In this document: positions 52,171 through 64,000 of the stretch, piece by piece | Numbering within the stretch: position 1 is the stretch's first letter | Layout: each line of letters begins with the position of its first letter | Position numbers and translations under genes: made by a program | Notes under the pieces: model-generated | The model's input: only the letters and a program-made list of their open reading frames with translations | Database searches by the model: none | Told to the model about the DNA's origin: nothing | Source of the DNA: Aphrophora alni | Taxonomy: Eukaryota; Arthropoda; Insecta; Hemiptera; Aphrophoridae | Assembly: GCA_963513935.1 (NCBI GenBank) | Contig: OY740769.1 | Span: forward strand, 69,891,712 to 69,955,711 | Length of the DNA stretch: 64,000 nt | Direction: 5' to 3'

Positions 52171-53979
52171 AATTTTCGCTAATATTACCTAAACGGTAAT
52201 ATTTCAGTGGTTAGATTGAAATAATTAGATTAAAATAAACAACTACTGATTGTTAGGTATGTACTGTATCTTGCTTATTTACTATACACCGAGTTTTATG
52301 TCTCGAAACGAGATGAGGAATATCCCAGCTGTTTCAGGAAATATAGCAACAGCTATGAAATTCTGTGCCTTAAATCAATTTAATGCCACAGAGGATGTGA
52401 CATAAACTTAGCAGCTTTCAAACACTTACATACTACATTAGCAGGTAATAATCACGTAGAAGCATATGCGATGAATACATGATGGTGTCAGATTTGTTTA
52501 AATAAATAATTAGGTTAGATCCCTGAATGTAATTAGCTCAACCTACTAACTAATTCACTCTGACAGTGTCATTGTAATAACTCATAATCAATACTCAAGT
52601 TTACATTCAACAGGAGAAAGAAATTTGTTTTGAAACGGGTAAAAAAAATGTAGTTTCTATATATTCGGCCAAGAATTCCTGGGACCATGGTTTGATATAT
52701 GACCAATATCAATATTTTATTTTTGTTGCCACAGTCAATTCCATTTCTTCATTTAGGTGGTGGCGAATAATTAGATTTGATATGTTAATTATAAAAATAA
52801 TCACAAAAAGTTAAATAGCCTGATTGATATATTTATATGTTCGATTTGTCAGCAAGCACCATGTCTTTTATTTATATAATACATAATATATTGCAAAAGT
52901 GATAATACAAAATTCCTTTCGTTGGAATGTGAGTATTGATGTCATAATTTTTACCTCTTTCATCACGGTCATCGCAATATAAAAATACCTTATTGTGTTT
53001 GATCACTATTTATTCCCATCAAAATGTTCATATTAACAAACATTTGACATTAATGAGTTGTAAATCATGACAAAAATATTTCAAAAGATTCAGTTTGGAA
53101 GGAATGAATGAGGCTGTATAGATTTTATATTCCAAGTAACTCTCATATGGAACAGTAGAGCACAAATTATTACTCTCACTAAAAGCAATGGAATTCATAT
53201 TGAAAATAAGATGAAATCTGGAAAGAAGTTTAAGTTTAAATTATTATAAATTGACAATCTCGTTACCATGCTGAGAAAAAGTTAGTACTTTCTCTACAAG
53301 CATAAGAAAAAGTTTTTACAACTGTTATAAAATCCATGCATCTTGAGAACACTTTAAAGTTATAAATTGCGATTTATAAAATACTGTATAATGGAATGGA
53401 TTGAATGTTGTTTTTGTATTACACTCTAAATAATACGCATTACAAAAATATAATTGGTATTAATTCACCATATGGTGATAAAACATATCATCATATGTGC
53501 TATAGTGTTTGTCTGCTCACTAAAATGAGGACAGAGTTACACTCACGACAAAGTACTACCAAGGTTCACACAGTTGTTATCTATAGTTGATCACTAGTAT
53601 ACATTGAGTATGTCAACTTGACACTTTATTATTGAATTATAACTCTAAGGATGTAAAGTTTTCTTATTGAAGTTAATTTTGTTTCTATACAAGATAACGA
53701 ATATATAAGATATTAGAAAATAATTTTGGTGCAAGAAATATTTATATTTTCTGTTGAAATATAAAGAGACCTTATTTCAATGGTGGGGAAAACAAAGTTA
53801 ATATTTTTATAAACGTTAATATTAAATATCTATCAGTAGATATATTCTCCGTAACTATGATTACAAAATTATTGAAATCAATCAATTGAATTTAATAATA
53901 AAATAATACTTAAGAGTTTTGATTCCTGATTATACATCAAGCATAAAATCTTCATACTAAAACTTTGAGGGTAACCTGT
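52171..53979. other. AT-rich DNA without recognised gene
   Basis: A slightly less AT-rich patch at about 52,290-52,490 cannot be assigned. Otherwise nothing is supported. Confidence 0.5.
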
Positions 53980-54560
53980 AAATCGTAAAAAGACATATCC
54001 TTTAAGTTAAGCTAAAATTTTGATCGAATTTTGGAGTAGCTTTTGAGGAATCAATAAATTTAAAGTGTCGCGAAATTTCAAAAATTGATATTTGGAAGTT
54101 ATAGGTAACATTTCTTATAAAACCCCACTGAAATTTTAAATCGAGGAAAGATCGATATTATAAACATTGGCATTAACAATTTCTATAAAAAGTATTAAAC
54201 TTTAGGCTAAGAACCCAAACTGACATAACATACTGAATGTTTGTGGCTTAAAATTTGTTTAAGAACAAACAAAATACAATATAAATCATTATTCTAACCA
54301 ATATTGTTTAAATATTTAAAAATTATTAAACTCAATGGTAATATTTTTTATTGGAGGTAATTCTGTTGCTTATTCCACCCTTTACTATGTAGCGTGTTGA
54401 ATTATGTATTTTTATACAGACCAATACTGCATGACGAAAAATATTCCCTATGTACATTCAAAATTTCTAAACATAAACGTTTCATTACAAACTTTAGATC
54501 TTCAATTTACTCTTACCGACTGACGGTGACTTCGAAAAACTGATGAATACACTTTGTAAA
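53980..54560. repeat. Diverged duplicate of 33,230-34,000
   Basis: Partner of the block described at 33,230. Confidence 0.6.
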
Positions 54561-57500
54561 CTAAAAAAATTATTTATTTTCTCAAAAATAATAAGAGTAA
54601 GAACGATAAATAAAACTTTTCATTCTGATAGTATGTTTATATATTTAGTATTGTTATCAATTAATTGAAAACATGAAAAATGGCCACATTTTAATAGAAC
54701 TGATTGAGCCGTTTAAGGAAATAAATCCATACTTTAATAAATTTAGCAATATTTAGGAAACATTATATGTGACTTTACGTTTTTGTGTGCGTATACCATT
54801 TGTCAGCCATTGCCACCCCAAAACTCTAAAATTCCAAAATCCTCCAATCACAAAAATGATTTCTAAAATTGATAACAACAATATATCATATATTTATGTC
54901 ATATAAAATATAAGCCTATATATTTACAGATTTTTTGTTCTTCTTATTATTTTATTTAATATTTAAAAACTTTGAAAGAAATAACTTTAATAAGAAATAA
55001 CTTTAAATCTAGATTCTTGGTAACATAAGGAACTCCTTTGTGTGAAATTTGTTGTCAATTGAGACACTATTATTAGCATCCGTTTGTTTCTTTAAGGTTA
55101 TGTATCAAACTTTACAGGGTAGGAGCTGTAGTATACTGGTACAAATAATTGTTTTCATAAGTTGGCAATAAAAAGTGATGGCAATCCTACAAGGCAACAG
55201 GATTCCGTTCTGGCTGTTGCATGTTTTCCTCACCCTAATGTTGTAATCCATTTTGGAACTAAGCCATGTTTTTCAACACTAACATTATTGCTATATTTTA
55301 CTCTCTTTAAATGCACAACATAATTTAAAAAATATCCACACGTTATAATATCGGAAACTTACACAACATCAAATATATTATGGTATGATTTGCATATAAA
55401 GATTAGTTAGTTATTGATTTTGTTTTATGTGATCCCACTTTGATATATATATTTATTATTATATATTTTTTTAAGAATTATTAATTTGACTCTCTTCACT
55501 AAAAAAATTAAAAAATACACATATTACAGTGGAACTATAGGTTATATTTATTAAAAAGAAACTAGTAAATTCAAAATATGTAAAATTAAAGAAATGAAAG
55601 AATAATAAATTCAAGTCTTAATAAACATAAAAATATATGCTTTCGCTTAGAACATAAAGTTCATTACCAAATCAATAAAACGATTAATGTTTAAATCATG
55701 CTTCATATTCACCTCGATATAAATATTTAATTTAATAGAATGAAATTAACAAGTAATGATATGAATTAAAATTGAAAATAAATTCTAAATTTCATTACCA
55801 CCTCAATTAATTATTTTAATAAAAGTTCAATTTTTAACTTTTTCCGACACAAATTAATATATCACTCAATTATATTTAATGTTCATCATCAATATCACAC
55901 AATAAAATTCATAGTAAATAAAATGATTATAAAAGTTTTATCACAATTTCTATAACGGTCTTTGAGATATACGTTTCAATTAGTTGATTTGAATGTTTCA
56001 CTTATATTTGCATACATGAATAATCAATATAGAACAAACACAAGTCTTGTCTTGCGTAAGGGTTTGTGCCGGCTTTTCCCAAGGGGATAATGGGAAACAA
56101 GAAACATAGAATGGAAATAATTGAAATGTCTGAATAAGTGCCAAATAATCAATCTAAGACATTTCTTTATAACAAAGTTATAACTCAACTGTGGAATAAA
56201 GTTGAAAGTATGTAATTAGATGATTATGTTAATGTTCAAGTGTATTTAATTGTCTTTAAAGTCACTTTAACAATAGTTCAATACAGCCTCTAAAGCTGAA
56301 AGTTTATGTAATGAAATTAACATCTTTGACTCAAGTATGGAATGTATTAGAATTCTAGAATAAATTGGATCTCACCACATTTGATGAAATTTGTTTTCTA
56401 TATTTTTCTCAATTGTAAAGAGATTGATTATAATTTGTAACACTAAACTATAACGCACTATTTTTAAAGTCTTAAGGTATATTTCGTTACACTTGAATGT
56501 TAGATTTGATGGCTTTATTCAGATTCAAATCTCTCCAATCTTGAGAAGCGTCCTTTCCTTCTCATCGGTGCCAACAACAATTTAAATCTTCAAGTTCACT
56601 GCACTACGGAAACATTCTTATTTAGCTGCCTTCTGTATCTATGTTAATTTGAGCATATTTTTATCAAAACTACATAATTTTACTTTTTTTTTTAAATTAT
56701 AATCAAGAAATTGAAATAAAGAAATTATAAATAAATTTTAGTGTGATATGTGTCTTACATGAACATTATTACAGGGTTTAAATAACTTATCACATAGGAA
56801 TTAAAATTATTATCTAATTTTCATATTTAAATTAAACATATAAGAAGTTTTTTATGAGTGGTTATTGGAAGAGTACATGAGGTTTCATCGACTAATCGGT
56901 GATAAACTTTCTCTCATGGGGGTGTTTCCCAATGTTATTATTTTGGCTAGTGTTACAGCTTAAAGGCTGAGATTATTTCTGAAATTGTAAAACTTCACCA
57001 GAATAATTCGCAGTTTAACAGGTGCTTGAAAAACTTCAAATTTTTTTTTTAAGTCTTCAGAATGTTTTAATGCCAATTTAAGGCATCTCACTTATTTTGG
57101 AAGTAAAATTTGTAGATTTCTCACAATAAATATAGAACTAAATTTATGTTGTAACATCACATTTCTGAGTAAATATTTAGTTACTTTCAAGATAGTTTAC
57201 CATTCCTGTGTCACATTAGAGATTTATAAATACTTAAAATGGTTTAATATTATTTTGTTTTTCCTTGATTATTATATGAAATAAATGGTTTGTGCAGTTA
57301 TACAAGGATATAATCTTCTCAAAATTGAAAACTAATAAATTAGCAATAATTCTTTTTTTAATAGTCACAAATTTTACAATATTATGTTAAATTAGAAAAT
57401 TACATTTATACTAACACAAAACTCTTTAATTTATTACTATTTTGACCAAAATTCCAACCAAATTTAGGGGTGGAAACTAAATCATTAAATAAGGTAAAGA

Positions 57501-60300
57501 CAACTCAACAGAGTACGAATATTCATCACTAGTTAAAATTATTTTATTTTCTTCCTCCATTATCATCTCTATTTCTAAATTAAATCTAAACGGTTTAAAA
57601 CTAATTTGAAATCCCATGATTCAAGAGAATATGTACTAGAATTCGAATTTTGGTTCAATGTATATTCTAGAAGTAATACATAATTTGTTATCTATTTAAG
57701 AGTGTTTGTAAATCATCTCAAAATAATGATTTTCATTTGTATGTTACAAGGGATTTTAGAAGGATTTTAGAAGCGATCACAAGAGATTGAACATCTCGAC
57801 CAACTTCCTACCCAAGCCTGAATTGTTCCATTTGATAGACTACCAGATTCAAAAAAATAAATTGGAAATAAAAAGTGGTTTAAACCAACAAAAAAGGTTT
57901 TTTTTTCTGAGGAGTTATTATTTGGTGCATAGTTTTGTTCATAGTCTCTGTGATTTGTGGTTTGCTTCTTTCACTTTGTCCAACTTGTAATCTAAATATT
58001 CGTTGAGTTGTTTTGTTTTTTTATTTATTTTAATTATTCAACGTGATTAATAAAAATATGTTGAGTTGATATTTGTTACGTTGAATATTAGGTTGTGTTA
58101 TGTCTTAATTTTTATACTATAAAGTGCAATAAGCCTTCCTATGAAATTATTTAAGATAATTTATTTAAGAAAATTGATAGAGCCTATGTTGAGAAAATCT
58201 AAATAGATTATTTCTCCTACAGTTTATATAATTGCTTCGGTTTAATGATTTTGGTGAGAATTTAAACATCTAGATAAATTTACAAGAAAGTGATCTAAGA
58301 ATCGGTCTGTACAAATAAAGGCTACATACCTAGGACATCGTAACGGTAGAACAGACGGACTCCAATATGTACGTTGTACAAAGAAAACATAATAGTCAAC
58401 CACCAAATGACATAAACACACAAACTACCAGAACAAACAATATATTTACAATACAATTACGTTTGAATTTCCTTATTAAAATCATCAGATGTTTTCAGAA
58501 TCAAAAACACAGTGCAAACTTGTGGCAGTTTGTGTGTTTTTTTGAGTAAGTGATTGTACTTCCAGCATATTTTGCACATTTAAAGTAAATAATAATCAAT
58601 ATTCATGAAACGTCCATGATGAGGATTAGCTTCTTGTTAACCAACGTTTGAAACTTTAACCAATCAATGAACTGACAAAGTAAAGTCACTTTTTTAAACA
58701 TTTACAGCCAAGTAAAGTTGCACTTTAAGTTTTGTAACTAAAAGTATGATTACACCTGCCTAACGTATTGATATACAATTTTTATTTCATAATTCATTTA
58801 TTACATTAACATTTATTACATTAATTCATTTTAAACTACATTTAATAAATAACTCTTTCAACCTTTCAAACATCTACTTCCACAAATAAAAAAACTAATC
58901 ATTAAAGAACTTAAAACCTTTAATAAGTAGCTATGTTTCATTATGTAAATGAAATTGAAGGTAGAAGTTAAATTAAGTAGGGAATTGAAGTTATAATTGG
59001 AGATAAACTTGTCTTAACTGACTTATCTTAATTTAGTTAAGTCCACAAAGTTTAAAATTTCCAATGCTTAAAGAAAATATGATAAAATGTTCAATATCAA
59101 ACTCAGATCGAAGAAGTTTGATTAACATTTGCAGATTAATTATAAGTCCTTGATAAAGGATATATCAATATTGTCTATTGTTAAAGGTTATATTTAATAC
59201 ATTTTTTTACTTTAACTATTAATGACATTGGCTGCTTTGTAATTTTTTTTTTTTAATTTTGTTATTATCAAATTTTGTAATCAAGACATTGTGCAAGATT
59301 TGTTAACAAGCACAACGTTACTGTTCACGCGAAGATATTATTTTAAACTTTATACTACATTTTCAATATCTCTCCGTGTGTGTTAATTATTAAGTTTCAA
59401 TTTTGAAAAACTTGCTGTAATGGCTCTTAACCTAATTTTGGTGCTACTTCAGAGAGATGAAATATCTATTCACTTTATTTATTGGTGCACTAAGATAATT
59501 ATACATTGAAAAAAAATACTTTGATTACCTTGTTACGTGAGGTAGAATTAAGGAACTAACATATGTTTAAATATTGACTATATGATTAGCCAAGATATAT
59601 ATATTAAGTAACAAGATTAATACAATTAAAGGAATGAATATAAATGTAATTTCCACAAAAATAATTTATATATTTTCGTCTTACAAATTTAAAATTAATA
59701 AACATGTGTCACACGTATTAATAAAATTTGCATAAGGAAGTAAATTTGCAAAGCTACGCCTAAACGCCAGAAATTTAGAGATTGTATTCTAGAAAATACT
59801 GAAACAAGACTAGTTTAGTATTTTATTCATAGGTACACCTTTTAATTAAACGTACCTTGGATGTCAAATTTCCAAGTTGCTCAAAAACATTTAGGACATA
59901 AATAATTGTCTTCTTTTTTTACACAAAAAAAAAACAGTTTTCCTTTTTGTAAATCAATATATTTTTGAAAAAAATATGTGTGATAAAACAAAATAAAACT
60001 GTGTATTTTGCCGTGCAAGATACATAGAATATGTATTTGCTAATCAGCTGCTCTACAGTCGTCACATACCCCCCCCCTTATGACCTCTTCACGTTTTACT
60101 TACGATTCAGCCGTTTTCCTAAATATTCTTATATATAGACTTTATCGAGCGGCTGTTAGTTAACCAAAAGCATATCCAAGCCTAACTATACTAACAAATC
60201 ACTTTTCATAAGTTGACACTATTCAATACAGTGTTTACAATGTATAGACAAAAGCTCAATATCGGTTGGTTTTTAATAACTAGTAATAACTTGTAAACAA
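54561..60300. other. AT-rich DNA without recognised gene
   Basis: Slightly less AT-rich patches at about 55,120-55,260 and 56,500-56,640 match nothing I know. Open frames are 60-67 codons and motif-free. Confidence 0.5.
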
Positions 60301-60375
60301 AATGGGCTGGGTAGAAGGAGCGGGAACTATTCATAATTGTTTATGTTTTGCTTTGTTTTTTGTTGAAGTTTTTTT

Positions 60376-60668
60376 TCTTCTTCAAGTGATGTTAAAACGC
60401 TTGATGAAATTGAAGAGACAGACTGCGATGAAGGATGAATTTCGAGAGATAACAAAAATCTTCTCACACCAAGGCGACTCATAACAAACCGTCTCCAAGG
60501 AACCAAAACTATTGGTAGTGACACACCAAGAATCCCAAGCTGCCTTTTTTGGCCACCTCTAAATATTTCAGATATATTGGGAATTTCGCCTTCAGAACTT
60601 TAGGCTGCCTGAGAGAATCATTTCCAAGAATCGTACAATACCATCCAACGCCGTCTTAATTAAATGAA
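60376..60668 (+). pseudogene. Broken coding segment behind a splice acceptor-like site, unrecognised
   Basis: A plus-strand frame runs for 75 codons from 60,376 to a TAG at 60,601, with one TGA at 60,436-60,438. Its reading is clearly protein-like: SDVKTLDEIEETDCDEG, then NLLTPRRLITNRLQGTKTIG, then IPSCLFWPPLNISDILGIS. At the TAG the adjacent frame continues as RLPERIISKNRTIPSNAVLIK-like text to a stop near 60,668, so a frameshift is likely. A long pyrimidine-rich tract ends in CTTCTTCAAG just before codon SD, which is a good splice-acceptor shape. The tail loosely recalls C-terminal regions of insect pogo- or jerky-type transposases, but this is a weak impression. It may be a decayed exon or a transposase remnant. 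Confidence 0.35.
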
Positions 60669-61272
60669 TTAAATGATCAGAGCTTTACCCAATCCAGTTA
60701 CTCCAAGTTATGAATAATATTACAGCTTTGAGTTCCTAATTTTGATTCACTTTTAACTAAAATTAATTTTATTTTTAATTACAGTCACATTCATAACTAT
60801 CTCATTAGGCATAACTGTCAAGAAATACATCTCACAACCAATTTTAGTTTATATTATAAATTGACTAAATAATCAGTGAAGGAAAATAGTGCAAACAACG
60901 AAAATTACACAAAAAAATATACCTTCTCGCACGGCATAATTTCCCAAGGAAATCGAATGACGAAGTTCCTGTTTGTCTCAATATTGTCTTGCAAAAATTA
61001 TTTATTTCAGTTCTTAAACTTGTATTATTTTGAAAAAGTATTGTTTGAAGAAATGACACTTATCCAAGATGATCGATACCATTAAACTCAATATCCTTAA
61101 TTTTCAAGCTAATTTGTAAATGAAATTGGTGTCCTATTTGTATAAAGATTATATATATTTACAAATAGCTACCAAAAATTAAATTGTAATCAAACTATAT
61201 AATTACGGTGGTAAAGCTTCATTACAAAACGTCTTTTTTCTTTTTAAATGCTTTAGAAATATTTAATTTACA
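60669..61272. other. AT-rich DNA without recognised gene
   Basis: Overlapping 64- and 69-codon frames on opposite strands at 60,865-61,085 have no recognisable motif. Confidence 0.5.
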
Positions 61273-61609
61273 ATTTTGTACATTCCATATATTACTAATT
61301 AACTTCAAATTTAGTACATTTCTCGTATGACTAATCTACATGTATCTCTGAATGGAACTCGAGTATTGAATTTCGATATATTCTGTTTTTACTAATAAAA
61401 GAGTTATTTTCCATTTAGTACACACTCCTTGTATTAATAATCTGGATGTGTCTCTAAATAGAATTGGTAGTTTCAATATTATTCAGTTCTGTTTTTTACT
61501 ATAGAAATATTTATTTAAAATTTAGTACATGTGTTACATGTATTACTAATGTACATGTGTCTCTAAATGAAATTTGTTATATTTAATTTTGATCTATTCT
61601 GTTTTTTAG
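61273..61609 (+). repeat. Minisatellite of about 105-bp units, roughly three copies
   Basis: Units start at 61,310, 61,414 and 61,521, each with TTTAGTACA, then a T-A-rich stretch, ATGT(A/G)TCTCT(G/A)AAT, then TATTCTGTTTTT or a close variant. A truncated copy precedes at 61,273. The copies are diverged (roughly 70-75 percent by eye). Confidence 0.75.
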
Positions 61610-61847
61610 AATTTACGTAAAACCCGTTCTGTCTGACTATAACATACTAAATTTGTTTAGTTAATTCCCCTTTTTATTCGTAATATGGCACAAACTTGGT
61701 AAAATGTGTCGTTTTAAAAACAACATTGTGGTCGTATACACTTCGTACATTAAATATCCGGCCTTTTACCCAGACTCTGCGAGTATGTAATTTGGGGTGT
61801 TTTGTTCAAGTAACCGTATATCCCTATAAACCTTTGTAGTTTTCTTA

Positions 61848-61849
<2 letters not shown>

Positions 61850-61891
<42 letters not shown>

Positions 61892-61902
61892 TTATTATTA
61901 TT
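61850..61902 (+). repeat. (AT)n microsatellite followed by (ATT)n
   Basis: About 38 bases of alternating AT, then several ATT units. Confidence 0.95.
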
Positions 61903-64000
61903 GTACATTGAGTAAACTTTCTTTAATCCATATCAACATAGTCACTGCAATGATTATGCACATATGGAATATGTTTTCGATAATGGAGAGAAACATGTTG
62001 AACATATAATTGTGTAATAGAATAGTTAATGCTTAGTTTAATATTGCTCTATTAATAATAGCCAATTTATTTTTCAGTTACCTGTTTTTATCCACACCCA
62101 GAATTTAGTTTAACATAAAACTACGTAAGGGGAGATTAAAAAGTATAGAAGTGTAGTGGACCTACGAGCGAACGTATTATGACAGATATTCAATAAAGAA
62201 TATAGAAATTAATTTCAAAAGTCCCTCTAAGTTAAAAGTTACGTTGTTTCTTCACTTACGCGAAACGAAACTATTCACAATTAACGGGATTGGAATAAAT
62301 TGTTCTTGAGTGATATGTTAAAATTATTTACACCCCTCTTACAGTTGCTATTAACAGTACTTCCGATTGTACGTGATGTACTCAGACATTACTTTTTATT
62401 TTTAAGTACTTACATGCTCTTTACAAAATAAGTCAAGCATAAATATTTTTGCAATAATTTGAATAATAAATATTGTGTTTAAAAATTGTATTCCTAAATT
62501 ATTATAGTAAGCTATAATACTCCATTAGAAGGAGATATGTGATGAGGAGAAATTAAGGAGTAACCAACTGCAACTTTTAAGATTTCAAGTAACAGTATAG
62601 TGTATGGTGTTAATATATGAACGAAAACAGACGATGATATTCTTTACTTTAATAACTTGTTAAAGAATAGCCTATATTCTAAAACATCATAATAATATGT
62701 TGATTGTTTCATACAGTAATTCGTTATTTACTTGGAATATTATTAAGTTACCCCATCACATGATTTAAACACTAAATCCCTGATCGATTCAAGATTCAAT
62801 TTTCGTTTTATTGATCCATCACGCTTAACAGTAAGGTTGTTTGTCAATAAAAGACCAAAATATTTATTAAAATAATAATATAGTAAAATTGACGGTTTTC
62901 GATTTATTTGACGTTAATGATTTATTTAGCAGGCATTTTGAAAATATTTGAATTAAAAGTTGTTGTTTTTGTGTACAAATGTAAACCGCTATATTAAAAC
63001 CGAGTAGCCTATACAAAATCTGAACTCAATATCTTATCTATATCCAAAGTTGTAACGTCGTTTTATTTTTTCATAAATAGCGGGTACCCGGAAAACAAAG
63101 AATTTCTAGACATATGTTTTCACTTGGAGAATGAGCTCTTAGAATGCAAGGAGAACTTCAAGAAACATTCTGTATTTATTTATGTAGCATAGAATAGAAG
63201 AAATCATTATTTACTAAGGTAAAGTTAACTTCATCTTACAACTTCATCTTGAAAATCGCAAAATGATTTGACACACACCACAAATCAAACATATAATGCA
63301 GAATATGTAAAGTTTAAAATATCTACTTATTTATTATTGCAATTAGAAAAAACGAAATAAAACATAATAAAAGTTTAATAAATGACAACTCTGTTATAAA
63401 AATAATATTAATAAATCAACAAAACAAATAATAATCACAAAACATTATTAATAAATCAATGTTGTTTACTTATTTATAAATAAAATAAATATAATAAATG
63501 GAAAATTAACAACATTTAAAAACAAAAATAATATTAGCCAAACACAAACACATCCATTCAAACCAATACCGCAAAACAGCTCATACTTTAGAACTGCTCA
63601 ACTACATAGAGGGAAAGAGTGAGAGAAACATGAATCTCATTTCGGCTAATTCGGTTTACTGTCCATTTGTCGCTCAAGGACAGGCAAAAAAAAGTGTTTC
63701 CTAAATTTCTCATTAAAATGCAAACAACATCCTTATATTTGTTAATCGTATAAAAGGAAACTAAGTTTCACATCTCGCTACTTAATTCTCCTTTTCATAA
63801 TCTGTTAAAAAACGTATTTAAATTAAAACAGCACAACGCAAGGGTTGGATTTATAGGGGTTGGATTTTTTTTATTGGGTCATTTTTTCGACATATATGAC
63901 CTGAAATATCATAGAGCTGAAATATCTTCTAACAGAAGTCATTTCGATTAAATAAGTTTAAAGTTATAAAACACACACACCCAACAACATAACCAAAACC
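61903..64000. other. AT-rich DNA without recognised gene
   Basis: No open frame reaches 60 codons. Nothing recognised up to the window end. Confidence 0.5.

Overview
The window is AT-rich eukaryotic DNA (well over two thirds A+T by eye) with almost no protein-coding content. Long geneless stretches are broken by microsatellites, decayed transposable elements and old duplicated blocks. No operons, ribosome binding sites, CRISPR arrays, rRNA or convincing tRNA genes are visible. The recognisable pieces are a short open frame like the N-terminal part of an insect tyrosine recombinase (701-1084, minus), a 5'-truncated and broken non-LTR reverse transcriptase of R1-like type (about 39,990-41,740, minus) and a gypsy-type gag fragment (about 42,224-42,440, plus). 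These fit an arthropod, and the recombinase and gag families remind me most of hemipteran assemblies. That placement comes from family resemblance, not from a marker gene.

Layout. 0.5-1.4 kb is a less AT-rich island with the recombinase-like frame, E-box-like and ETS-like motifs upstream of its ATG, and a perfect 28-bp palindrome. 1.4-25.6 kb is mostly featureless AT-rich DNA with simple repeats, a possible retroelement scrap at 9.3-9.7 kb and one possible decayed exon at 24.0-24.3 kb. 25.67-27.75 kb is a foldback-type element with about 180-bp terminal inverted repeats, carrying a second, smaller foldback next to its left repeat and a compound AC/AT microsatellite. 39.22-39.82 kb is a compact, apparently young 594-bp element with 112-bp inverted repeats that match at all but one position. 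40-42.5 kb is a retroelement graveyard: R1-like remnant, a roughly 266-bp CT tract, then the gag fragment in the opposite orientation. 43.8-44.8 kb is another less AT-rich island that I cannot assign. 60.38-60.66 kb contains a broken open frame preceded by a good-looking splice acceptor.

The most notable large-scale structure is a set of diverged, same-orientation repeats between distant intervals: 1.86-2.22 with 49.26-49.62; 3.40-4.70 with 51.01-52.17; 6.31-7.76 with 11.82-13.42; 10.49-11.79 with 45.27-46.60; 28.26-29.13 with 47.15-48.24; and 33.23-34.00 with 53.98-54.56 kb. Several pairs keep their relative order, so this looks like ancient multi-kilobase duplication of mainly non-coding DNA. 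It was read by eye and needs a dot plot. No genes in the window clearly work together; most of what can be annotated is mobile-element debris and repeat structure.
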